Assembly (NCBI GenBank): GCA_028820655.1
Contig: JAPPIK010000011.1
Location: 206,512-270,511, forward strand
DNA: 64,000 nt
DNA from: Candidatus Poribacteria bacterium
GTDB lineage: Bacteria; Poribacteria; WGA-4E; JAJDTR01
Direction: 5' to 3'
In this document: positions 26,313 through 34,046 of the stretch, piece by piece
How the letters are laid out: each line of letters starts with the position of its first letter
Numbering within the stretch: position 1 is the stretch's first letter
Notes under the pieces: generated by a model
What the model was told of the DNA's origin: nothing
Seen by the model: the letters and a program-made list of their open reading frames with translations, nothing else
Database searches by the model: none
Translations under genes and position numbers: made by a program

Positions 26313-27398
26313 TTAGTACCGGAACAGCAGATACTCGATGGTATGGAAACCCTTTAGCGTGTCTTCGAGACCATCGATCGACGACGCACTCAACGTGTTT
26401 CCGCTGGAGAGCACTGCGTCGAGGTCTACACGATTAACGGGCCAGCTATCAAGCGCCGGGTCCAGTCCTTGCGTATCAACCGGACCAAACAGGAACGCCT
26501 CGCTCTGCTCCCACGGGCGCCGCGCCGCTATCCATGCCTCCTGCGCGCTCTCTAGATTCGCTTGAGTGGTACTAGATTGTAGTTCTCTCACTGCGTCTAG
26601 AAGTGTACTCGCTTTATTATCCAGATCAATATAGGTGGCGAGCACGACCTTGTTTGCAAAGTCATCTAGCATTGTGGAGGCGTCGAAATCATTGAAATCA
26701 CTGCTTAACACCAACTTCAAGATATCCCCCTCCAATGTTTGCTGGACCTTGCTGACAGCGTCAATTGCCGCTTGGACGGATGAACGATTGGCAGTGATTG
26801 AATCCCGGAATGGGTCGGGGATTGCCCCGATGGCGTCAATCGCGGCCTGCACCTCTCGCCGGAATCTGGAGTCGAGTGAGGAGTTCTTGCCCGCGACAAA
26901 CTCGTTCAGACCCTTGCCGTCAGCGGTGAATTTACCCATGTAGACATTTTGAATTCCGCGGATATTGTCTTGGAAATCGGCGATAGAATTGAAGCTAAAC
27001 TGTGATTCAACGAGTGTCGTATCCCGTTCGTTGAACGGATCGGAGATTTTACCGTTAGCCACCTCGTCGGCAATGACGATCATGCCGTTAACCATCTCTT
27101 GAACCGCCGACTTTTGTGACTTGTAAATCGTGCTTGAGGTACCCGCGTTTGCGACCTCAGCGGCGAAATTTTCTCCGGACGAGTCCCATGCCCGACGCAG
27201 TTGAGAGGTTTTCGATTTTAGATTCTCTGTCGTGGCGCTTAGATATTCCAGTTCACGCGAGGTGATTTCCGAGGCTGACCGTCCGTCGCCGTCATCGTCG
27301 TCTTCGCCGCATGCGACGAGGAAAAATGACGTGGCGACAAGGGTGGAAAGAGTGAGAAAAAAGAATCTTGTCGTGTAAGTGGATAAGATGAATCTCAT
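26313..27398 (-). CDS. Circularly permuted imelysin-family lipoprotein
   Basis: 361 aa from the ATG at 27398 (AAGGAGG 6 nt upstream). Lipobox LVAC with Cys30. Residues 40-250 correspond to what is normally the second half of imelysins (SRELEYLS, GMIVIADEVANGKISDPF, VESQFSFNSIADFQDNIRG), and residues 250-361 to the first half (RRPWEQSEAFLFGPVDTQG), so the GxHxxE motif (GFHTIE, 350-355) falls at the very C-terminus. A permuted imelysin structure is known from Bacteroides ovatus. These proteins are linked to iron uptake and are not proven peptidases. The gene follows the barrel gene by 25 bp. Confidence 0.85.
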   Translation of the reverse strand: MRFILSTYTTRFFFLTLSTLVATSFFLVACGEDDDDGDGRSASEITSRELEYLSATTENLKSKTSQLRRAWDSSGENFAAEVANAGTSSTIYKSQKSAVQEMVNGMIVIADEVANGKISDPFNERDTTLVESQFSFNSIADFQDNIRGIQNVYMGKFTADGKGLNEFVAGKNSSLDSRFRREVQAAIDAIGAIPDPFRDSITANRSSVQAAIDAVSKVQQTLEGDILKLVLSSDFNDFDASTMLDDFANKVVLATYIDLDNKASTLLDAVRELQSSTTQANLESAQEAWIAARRPWEQSEAFLFGPVDTQGLDPALDSWPVNRVDLDAVLSSGNTLSASSIDGLEDTLKGFHTIEYLLFRY

Positions 27399-27423
27399 TG
27401 GATTCCTCCTTTTTGACTTGAGG

Positions 27424-28626
27424 CTAATATTGAAATCCGAAGCCGATTGCCAAGGTATCTTCCGCATTATCAACTTTCGATCCCAATCTCCGTGCGGAAT
27501 AGTGTGCTTTGAAAACTAGCTGCGGATGGTGATGGTAATTGGTACCAAATATCCAAGTTTGACGATCCCAACGCGGGTTGTCAAAAATCTCGCCTTCAAC
27601 GGCAGCCATCGTGTCGTAGTTAGCGTAGCGTGCGAATAGGTCGAGAACTTTTTCGGTATTTTGCGATGATTTGAGAAATGTGAGTACGTTATAGCCTACT
27701 TCAAGATACCCGCCGACGGCTTTGCTGCCTACCGGAGTTCGCTTTACGTTCAAGTTGTTTGAAAGGTTTCGATTGGCTTTGGAGACGAGGTCTGAATTCT
27801 GGAGCCTGCCGTAAAGAAATAAGCCGCGAGCCTTTAAGGCACCGACCTCATAAAAGCCGTGGAGATCGAAGATGCCGACGTTGGCGTCATCCCACAAGTC
27901 CGGTTTAGGGCGGTTATTCGCACTATTGCCGAAGTAGCCGGAGACACCCACGACCGCTCCCGGAATAACGGTATAATCCAGCCTGCCCACGAGTGCGAAA
28001 TCCTCGGCATTTGCGGTTTCAAATCGTAGTTGGTGGCCGCCGACAATCCAACGACGCGAACTGAAACCGGTTGAGTCCAATCCGTTGACGACCTGCGCTT
28101 GATAACTCAGCGAACCGATTTCACCAAATAACTCTATCCCGTTTTCATGCCAGATGGCTGGAATCAGGTTCGATTCGGATTCTGGACGAGTCGTGGTAAA
28201 ATAATGTTGAGGTCGATGCCTCTTGGAGAGAAGACCAACGGGGACGATGATATGTCCAATGCGAACGTTGAATTCAGGCTTGATTTCAAATACGGCGGCG
28301 AGTTTCTCGAGGATGACCTCGCCCCCCTTCTCGACCTCCATCTCAAACTCGCCAAACTCCTCCAATTTGTCGAACTCCATCGTGATGCCGGTACCGCCGT
28401 GCTCGAATTCAATCTCGGCTTCAAGTCGAAGATTGCGGCTAATTCGGTACTTGGGCGCGACGACAAACCGCTCGACATCAATGTGGGCGCGCCGCTCGGG
28501 ATCGATCTGCCAATCGAATTTGGCGTAGTTAATGACGCCGTAGCCCGATACTTTGAACTTCTCGGTATCTGCAGGTACGGATTGAAGCACCAACAGAAGG
28601 AAAGCAAAATAGAAAAGAACTCGCAA
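27424..28626 (-). CDS. Iron-regulated outer-membrane barrel protein
   Basis: 400 aa. Signal peptide (LFYFAFLLLVLQSVPA), then repeated beta-strand patterns throughout, with the final strand ending in an aromatic residue (AIGFGFQY). Resembles porins of the phosphate-selective O/P type: GYGVINYAKFDW, VRIGHIIVPVGLLSKRHRP and a charged coil-like stretch (EFDKLEEFGEFEMEVEKGGE) in an early loop. It is the first gene of the imelysin operon and has two Fur-type sites upstream, so it probably serves iron or metal uptake. Substrate not known. Confidence 0.75.
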   Translation of the reverse strand: MRVLFYFAFLLLVLQSVPADTEKFKVSGYGVINYAKFDWQIDPERRAHIDVERFVVAPKYRISRNLRLEAEIEFEHGGTGITMEFDKLEEFGEFEMEVEKGGEVILEKLAAVFEIKPEFNVRIGHIIVPVGLLSKRHRPQHYFTTTRPESESNLIPAIWHENGIELFGEIGSLSYQAQVVNGLDSTGFSSRRWIVGGHQLRFETANAEDFALVGRLDYTVIPGAVVGVSGYFGNSANNRPKPDLWDDANVGIFDLHGFYEVGALKARGLFLYGRLQNSDLVSKANRNLSNNLNVKRTPVGSKAVGGYLEVGYNVLTFLKSSQNTEKVLDLFARYANYDTMAAVEGEIFDNPRWDRQTWIFGTNYHHHPQLVFKAHYSARRLGSKVDNAEDTLAIGFGFQY

Positions 28627-28653
28627 TTACACCCCCGATTGTGCTATTGCAAA

Positions 28654-28668
28654 TGAGAATCAATATCA
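28654..28668 (-). promoter_or_regulatory. Fur box (7-1-7) upstream of the barrel/imelysin operon
   Basis: TGAGAATCAATATCA matches 13 of 15 positions of the 7-1-7 Fur core TGATAATNATTATCA. It lies 28 bp before the start of the barrel gene. Confidence 0.7.
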
Positions 28669-28736
28669 ATAACGAGCAAAAGTAGAAATGGATACACTTA
28701 ATCCGCAGAGGAATGATTGATAAGCCCATTCTAAAT

Positions 28737-28757
28737 TGCTACTGAGACTCATTCTCA
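28737..28757 (-). promoter_or_regulatory. Second Fur-type palindrome of the imelysin locus
   Basis: On the minus strand this site matches 18 of 21 positions of the perfect palindrome at 11122-11142 and keeps the central AATGAGTCTCA. It is about 110 bp upstream of the barrel gene and 68 bp from the other site. The shared core links this locus to the heme locus. Confidence 0.7.
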
Positions 28758-29111
28758 CTTAACATCCATAAATCAAACCGATTTTGGTGATTATAAATCG
28801 AGTATGGGGATTTGTCAAGTGTTTTTTCAAATGTTTTTTCAAAAAATTTGGAGAGAAGCATCGTGGGTGTTCGAGAAGTTGGTTGAAGGCGTCTTGTAGA
28901 GATACTTTACATATGTCTACCGCAGATTGGCAACTAGGTCGGTCAGGGCTCGGATTTGGTAATCCAAGCCGAGCGGTTAAGGTGGGCGCCGAGCAAAGAA
29001 GCGATGCAAATTTGGCTGGGATAGGTTGTGAGGTAGTAGATGCGGCCAAAACTTGCTGATCGATTCAAGCAGGTTTTTTGGCAGGTTAGGCTTTTACGGG
29101 ATATACGTGAA
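28758..29111. other. Intergenic stretch
   Basis: Reading frames on both strands here lack recognisable domains. Around 28949-28976 lies a poor copy of the hairpin family seen at 42487 and 63531 (GGATT...AATCC within a GGCT/AGCC frame). No gene supported. Confidence 0.45.
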
Positions 29112-29444
29112 CTACAACAGTATCAGCAATCCTTGGCTTAAATCGTCGGCAAACCTCCGAATATCCGAGTAGTGATTCCGCAAAATTCGTGCGACGGCAT
29201 TTGTCGAGAAATTCCCCGGTCTGAGCCAAATCACTTTTGGGGAATACCCATAGATCATACTTCGAGCACTGAAGTCGGCATCCTTTGATACAATAAGAAA
29301 GTCGTTGTCACGGGCCTACTCTCACAACTCAAGATCGTCAGCTGTATCCAAGTTGACATCTTGGACATGCGTGGAATCTGGAAATATATAAACAAGTAGG
29401 GAAACTAGCTTAGGTGATAGGTTCTGATCGAATAGGAGTCTCAT
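29112..29444 (-). pseudogene. DUF5615 PIN-like toxin gene with two nonsense codons
   Basis: From an ATG at 29444, inside the DUF433 gene, the frame reads MRLLFDQNLSPKLVSLL, then VQDVNLDTADDLEL, TGA, E, TAG, ARDNDFLIVSKDADF and onward to a TAG at 29112. The intact family usually has W and Y at the two stop positions (ELWEYA), so TGG to TGA and TAC/TAT to TAG changes explain the break. About 110 codons are otherwise in frame without other damage, so inactivation is recent. Confidence 0.85.
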
Positions 29445-29667
29445 TCGCGTAAACGACCATCTGCGCTTTTTCCCTGTGCGCAGCGTATGCAAGACACGCC
29501 GAAATGTCGGTTTCGGTCAAATAGGGAAAATCATCAAGGATTTCTTTGCGTGACATCCCCGAAGCAAGATAGCCTAAAACATCGTAAACCGTGATGCGCA
29601 TTCCACGGATACACGGCTTCCCGCCTCGTTTGCCCGGTTTAATTGTAATAATGTCTTTGTAGTCCAT
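29410..29667 (-). CDS. DUF433 antitoxin
   Basis: 85 aa. IKPGKRGGKPCIRGMRITVYDVLGYLASGMS with EILDDFPYLTETDISACLAYA is the full DUF433 pattern, a winged-helix-like antitoxin domain that normally pairs with DUF5615 PIN-like toxins. AGAGG lies before the ATG. It overlaps the broken toxin gene by 35 bp in the typical antitoxin-then-toxin order. Confidence 0.88.
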   Translation of the reverse strand: MDYKDIITIKPGKRGGKPCIRGMRITVYDVLGYLASGMSRKEILDDFPYLTETDISACLAYAAHREKAQMVVYANETPIRSEPIT

Positions 29668-29778
29668 TGAATCTGTTCCTCTTTGATAAACTTCGAATTT
29701 ATTTGGAGTCTATCCCCACTGGTACGCAAAAACTCGAAAACAGTTTTCCTTGATTGGATAATTGTACATTCGCAGTAT

Positions 29779-30816
29779 TTAGAATAAGCAGGAAGCGCCG
29801 GGAACATAGTTCCTAGAGAAGGAGATGCCCACGGTTATCGGCATCATGTCTCGGGAGGGCAACGAAAAGAACGGTCTATCTACGCGCAATTCGAGGTTCA
29901 GTCTACTCTCCGTGAGACGGAGGAGTTCAATCCCGGCGACAATGTACGCGCCCAGGCCGGAATCGTCCTCTGAATCATAGTCGTAATAGTCATAATCGCC
30001 GTAACTTGGCCTATAGTCGTCGTGCCGCCAATCTTCCTCTGCCCATGTTGCTTTCTCTTTCGTTTCGTAGTTGGCGCCGAATATGGCGAATCCGCCGCCC
30101 ACATAGGGCGATATATTCTGTTAGTTGAAAAAATAGCGTCCGCCGATAGACCAAGCGAAAAATGAGAAACTGTCGCTCTCGTCATCATAATCAACGCCAC
30201 GTCCGCTATAACGATACTCGGTTCCGACGGCGAAGGCAGGAGTCTCGTAATACCAACCTGTCGTAAAGCCGGGTTCCGCCCATATGTCCGTACCGGGGAT
30301 TGAAGCGCCGAGAATGCCTAGGTGCCACAGGGACTCACCCGAGATCTTCCGGTGAAAACGCGCATCCTGCTCGGTGACATTCTCCATGTCGATCGTAGAT
30401 TCGATTGGCTTTCTGCCGACGAGTGCGTCGACCAACCTCGGAGCGGCGGAGACCATTTCTTCAATGTCTGCCAACATGATCTGCCGCTCCGCACGGATGG
30501 TTCCGACGGGTTTCTCCTCGCTCAAGCGGACAAAGATTTTTGTACCCAGCGGGCGCATAACAATCCGGTAAACATTTGCGGACGCAGGGGCTTCCCAAAC
30601 CGGTTCACTGACCGAAATGCCGTGCTTGCGGAGTTCATCGTACACCAACATTGCGGCGGTGTGTACGTCGGCGTCGGGGAGGTTCGCACTGTCGCCGATC
30701 AAAACGACGGACCTGGCGGGCATCTCGACATCTGCATGAACAATAAGGGCTGCGAAGGGCAGGGCGAACAGTGTCAGGAAGAACAAGCGGTGGACGCACC
30801 GTTTCAAATATTTCAT
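29779..30816 (-). pseudogene. Outer-membrane protein gene split by an in-frame stop
   Basis: Signal peptide at the start (HRLFFLTLFALPFAALIVHA), a first part with RSVVLIGDSANLPDADVHTA and DELRKHGISV, then barrel-like strands (GWYYETPAFAVGTEYRYSG, FAWSIGGRYFFN). A TAA at 30121-30123 interrupts; the same frame resumes QNISPYVGGGFAIFGANYE and runs to 29779 with more barrel strands. Without the TAA the protein would be 345 aa. The N-terminal part might be made, but would lack about a third of the barrel. No family name recognised. Confidence 0.75.
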
Positions 30817-31008
30817 CTATATGTCTCCTCTCCAAATCGTAAAATCTAAGACAAGGTTAAACACACTTGTGACCTGATTAACGTCAAAGTAAGGAGCGTC
30901 GTTTACCAAGAATCAACTGGATTCTGTGGCAGCCCTATTCAGACACGCGCCGCCATTTGTTTCAAGACAGTGTTACCCAAGTGATTTCATTGAGATTCTT
31001 GTTTGGAG

Positions 31009-31037
31009 TTGGCATACTGAACTCAATGTGCTAAAAT
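31009..31037 (+). promoter_or_regulatory. Sigma-70-type promoter of vapBC
   Basis: TTGGCA at 31009-31014 and TAAAAT at 31032-31037 with 17 bp between. The vapB start is 52 bp downstream. Confidence 0.6.
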
Positions 31038-31089
31038 AAAGTTTCGTGTAGAGTTAGGAACTATAGCAGGATTTGGGAGTACGTTTCGA

Positions 31090-31305
31090 ATGAACGCACA
31101 TCGAGTTGAAACGGTCATCAGTCAAGATCGCGCAGTAATTATAAAGGATTCACCTTTTCGTGTAGGGGAATTGGTCGAAGTCATCATCTTGCAATGTCCG
31201 CCGAAACGGAGCGAAAACGAGCAACATCCGCTGCGTGGCATGCCGATAACATACATCAGCCCTACTGAGCCTGTAGCGCAAGAGGATTGGAGGGCGGTGA
31301 GATGA
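31090..31305 (+). CDS. vapB: VapB-like antitoxin
   Basis: 71 aa. An AbrB-like N-terminal part (RVETVISQDRAVIIKDSPF, GELVEVIIL) followed by a Pro- and charge-rich tail that would bind the toxin. Its TGA overlaps the vapC start in an ATGA arrangement, and a good promoter lies upstream. Antitoxin identity rests partly on this coupling to the PIN gene. Confidence 0.78.
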   Translation: MNAHRVETVISQDRAVIIKDSPFRVGELVEVIILQCPPKRSENEQHPLRGMPITYISPTEPVAQEDWRAVR

Positions 31306-31694
31306 TTGTACTTGATACGCACATCTGGGTCTGGTGGGTGCATGGTGATACTTCTCTTACCAACGAGCAAGCGGCTTGGTTACAAGAATATGAACCTGAC
31401 GGTCTGGGAGTGAGTGCAATTTCATATTGGGAGATTGCAAAATTAGTTGAATATGATCGGATTGTTTTGCCCTATCCAGTTGAAGAATGGATGGGAATGG
31501 CACTATTTTATCCGGGTATTCGATTTCTTAACCTAACACCACAAATTGCGAATGAGTCAACGCAATTGCCCGCTGGACTCCACAAAGATCCGGCAGACCA
31601 GATTATTGTTGCGACAGCAAGAATCTACAACTGCCCACTGTTGACAGCCGATGCACAGATTCTTGATTATGAACATGTTGAGACCCTAACGTGA
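31302..31694 (+). CDS. vapC: VapC PIN-domain ribonuclease toxin
   Basis: 130 aa from the ATG at 31302 (GGAGGG upstream). The four acidic PIN residues are present: D5 (LDTHIWVWW), E44 (SYWEIAKL), D99 (DPADQIIVATA) and D117 (LLTADAQIL). PIN toxins of the VapC type cut tRNA or rRNA. Unlike most toxin genes in this window, this one and its antitoxin are intact. Confidence 0.9.
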   Translation: MIVLDTHIWVWWVHGDTSLTNEQAAWLQEYEPDGLGVSAISYWEIAKLVEYDRIVLPYPVEEWMGMALFYPGIRFLNLTPQIANESTQLPAGLHKDPADQIIVATARIYNCPLLTADAQILDYEHVETLT

Positions 31695-32113
31695 ACATAG
31701 CTAACCTGCCATTTTCGTTGATGGCAAAGATTTGTGGTAACTGTTTAGTCCATTCGTCTCTTACCGCGAATGGAGGACAGTAGCGTTATGTTGCAGGCGA
31801 GAGCGCTTCCGCCCCAAATCCCGATGTGCGATGGACTTTCCCTGTGCAAAGGACCTCCTGTGGGAGGGGATCAAGCGAACGGATAGTGAGTGCGATAGAA
31901 TTCCTATCCTTGCCCCGATGTGGGCGCAATTCCCTAGCGAAATCGGATTTTCATTGCCTGTCTAATGGTTGCTGGGTTTTTGCTGATCACTCATCGCTAG
32001 CCACTAAACACTGACAATTTGTGGTTAGATGGTAGTCCGTAGGAAAGGAATTCCTGCCTTGATAATCCCTTTCCTACAGAAGTCGAGGCGCGTTGCCTCT
32101 CATACCAATGCTC
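31695..32113. other. Intergenic stretch with dispersed repeats
   Basis: One copy of the 36-bp ATCAAGCGA...GCGATAGA repeat is at 31869-31904, and near 31985-32012 a degenerate stretch of the form TGATCACT...CTAGCCACTAA that also occurs near 38610 and 61243. No gene. Confidence 0.6.
31869..31904 (+). repeat. 36-bp dispersed repeat, single copy
   Basis: Member of the family with consensus start ATCAAGCGARTG and end GCGATAGARATCC. Further copies are at 35637, 35673, 42967, 55474, 55497, 60935-61152 and 63402. Confidence 0.75.
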
Positions 32114-32238
32114 TTAGCGCGATTCAGCGGCCTCTTTCCGAAGCCCAATCCCGACGCACACCACCATACCCAACAGGACGATGGCGAACGGGAATCCGCT
32201 TGCGAGCGACGCCGCCTGCAAGGATTTTAGACCTCCGC
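32114..32238 (-). pseudogene. Leftover 3' end of a second BCCT transporter gene
   Basis: The segment 32141-32238 matches 32355-32452, the 3' part of the adjacent transporter gene, at 91 of 98 positions. It encodes LKSLQAASLASGFPFAIVLL in the same frame, then KEAAESR and a stop. Everything upstream of this piece is missing, so it is the remnant of a tandem duplicate. Confidence 0.8.
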
Positions 32239-32321
32239 AATAATATGGTAGGCACACACCGTGTGCCGTAAACCGCCCGACGCAACCCATCTGCAATTAC
32301 AAACTGTCTGTTAGACCGTAC

Positions 32322-33884
32322 CTACCCGCCATGCGAGTTGCGAGTTTCCTGCCGTAGCCCAATCCAAACGCACACCGCCATACCCAACAGCACGATGGCG
32401 AACGGGAAACCGCTTGCGAGCGACGCCGCCTGCAAGGACTTTAGACCTCCGCCAAGCAACAGTGCGATGGCAACCAACCCTTCAATCGTACACCAAAAAA
32501 CACGTTGAGGTTTTGGCGCATCCATCTTACCTCCGGCTGCGATGGTGTCGATAATGAGCGAGCCGGAGTCTGAAGATGTCACGAAAAAGATGATGGTCAG
32601 AAGCATTGCCACGGAGGAAAGCAGTCTTGTCCACGGCAGTTCGTCAAACATCTTGAACAGGGCAATCTCCAGTTTCCAAGCGGAAACGTTTTCCGTCACA
32701 CCGGTATAGCCATCGACAAGGTGTTGCTGGAGTGCGGTGCCGCCGAATGCGCCGAACCATATTAGGCATAACAGCGTCGGTATAAGCAGCACAAATATCA
32801 CAAACTGACGTACGGTGCGCCCCTTGGATATTCGGGCAATAAAAGTGCCAACGAAGGGCGCCCAAGCAATCCACCACGCCCAGTAGAACGTGGTCCAGCC
32901 GTGAAAGAAACCTGTGTCCTCCCGTCCGATCCAGTTGCTGAGCGGCACAATCTTGGCACCGTAGGTAACAAGCCCGTCGAACATGGTGCGGAGGATGTAG
33001 AGCGTTGGGCCAAGAAAGATAACCGCCAACAACAATAAAAACGCGAGAACGATGTTGAACTGGCTGAGGCGCTTGATTCCGACATTAATCCCGGTCATCA
33101 CCGATGTCAGCGCGATAGCAGTAATCACCACAATCAGCACCACCATGGTGGTGCTGTTTGCCGGGATATCAAACAGATAGTTCATGCCGGTCGTTACCTG
33201 TTGAACCCCCAATCCGAGCGAGGTTGCCAACCCGAACAGGCCTGCAAAGATGGCGAATGTATCGATGATATGCCCCGGCCATCCCCAAACGCGGTCTCCG
33301 AGCAACGGATGGAATGCCGATCGGATAGTGAGGGGAAATCCACGATTGAACGCGAAATACCCGAGCGCAAGTCCGACAACGCCGTAAACCGCCCAGCCGT
33401 GTAACCCCCAGTGAAAGACTGTTGCTGCTATTCCGGCCTTGGCGGCTTCCGCCGTGTCGGCTTCAATTCCGAGCGGAGGGTTCGCCAAATAATACATCGG
33501 CTCCGACACGCCGAAGAATAGAAGACCGATGCCGATACCCGCGGCGAAGAGCATGGCAAGCCACGTCAAATTAGAGTATTCAGGTTTCGCATCTGCACCC
33601 CCGAGGCGCACCTTGCCGAGCGGAGAGATTGCCACAACCAGACAAAACAGAAACACCAGATTGGCGGTAATCATGAAAAGCCAATCGAGGTTCGTAGTCA
33701 GCCACGTGCGGATGTCTCCGAAGAGTTTTGTCGCGCCTTCTTGGAAAACGAGCGCCCCGACGATAAAGATAAGGATGATGATACTGGAGATCACGAATAC
33801 CGGAGTCAAATAGATATCCCAACCGAACAACCTCCTGTACTCCCTCTCATGCGGCAGTTGAGTTTGGTTTCCTTCTTCATGCAT
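32322..33884 (-). CDS. BCCT-family transporter (betaine/carnitine/choline type)
   Basis: 520 aa from the ATG at 33884 (GAAGGAG 11 nt upstream). About twelve membrane helices. The BCCT signature region is seen as FYWAWWIAWAPFVGTFIARI, with SRGRT-like ISKGRTVRQF after it; GIGIGLLFFGVSEPMYYLANPP in the first part and SSDSGSLIIDTIAAGG near the C-terminus are also characteristic. It takes up trimethylammonium solutes such as glycine betaine, choline or carnitine, using a sodium or proton gradient. Which one cannot be read from sequence here. Confidence 0.9.
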   Translation of the reverse strand: MHEEGNQTQLPHEREYRRLFGWDIYLTPVFVISSIIILIFIVGALVFQEGATKLFGDIRTWLTTNLDWLFMITANLVFLFCLVVAISPLGKVRLGGADAKPEYSNLTWLAMLFAAGIGIGLLFFGVSEPMYYLANPPLGIEADTAEAAKAGIAATVFHWGLHGWAVYGVVGLALGYFAFNRGFPLTIRSAFHPLLGDRVWGWPGHIIDTFAIFAGLFGLATSLGLGVQQVTTGMNYLFDIPANSTTMVVLIVVITAIALTSVMTGINVGIKRLSQFNIVLAFLLLLAVIFLGPTLYILRTMFDGLVTYGAKIVPLSNWIGREDTGFFHGWTTFYWAWWIAWAPFVGTFIARISKGRTVRQFVIFVLLIPTLLCLIWFGAFGGTALQQHLVDGYTGVTENVSAWKLEIALFKMFDELPWTRLLSSVAMLLTIIFFVTSSDSGSLIIDTIAAGGKMDAPKPQRVFWCTIEGLVAIALLLGGGLKSLQAASLASGFPFAIVLLGMAVCVWIGLRQETRNSHGG

Positions 33885-34046
33885 ATTCAAAGTTCTCCTT
33901 CTAATTGGGCAGAGAAGCCGTCTGTTCCCGCAGCGTTGAAGCTTGCACGAATTCACCATTTAAAGGTGATATTCGATAGAGAACGCGCAATGAATTGCGC
34001 TACTACGAACACATTGCGCCCGTAGCCTATAGACTGTAGTTTAGCA

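Noticed and set aside
28784..29059. 91-codon plus-strand frame in the imelysin upstream region
   Set aside because: Low-complexity start and repeat-derived end; no start signal or family.
25856..30816. Reassigned stop codons (alternative genetic code)
   Set aside because: The in-frame stops are TAA, TGA and TAG in decayed genes, with a frameshift in one of them, while intact genes here use all three as normal ends.
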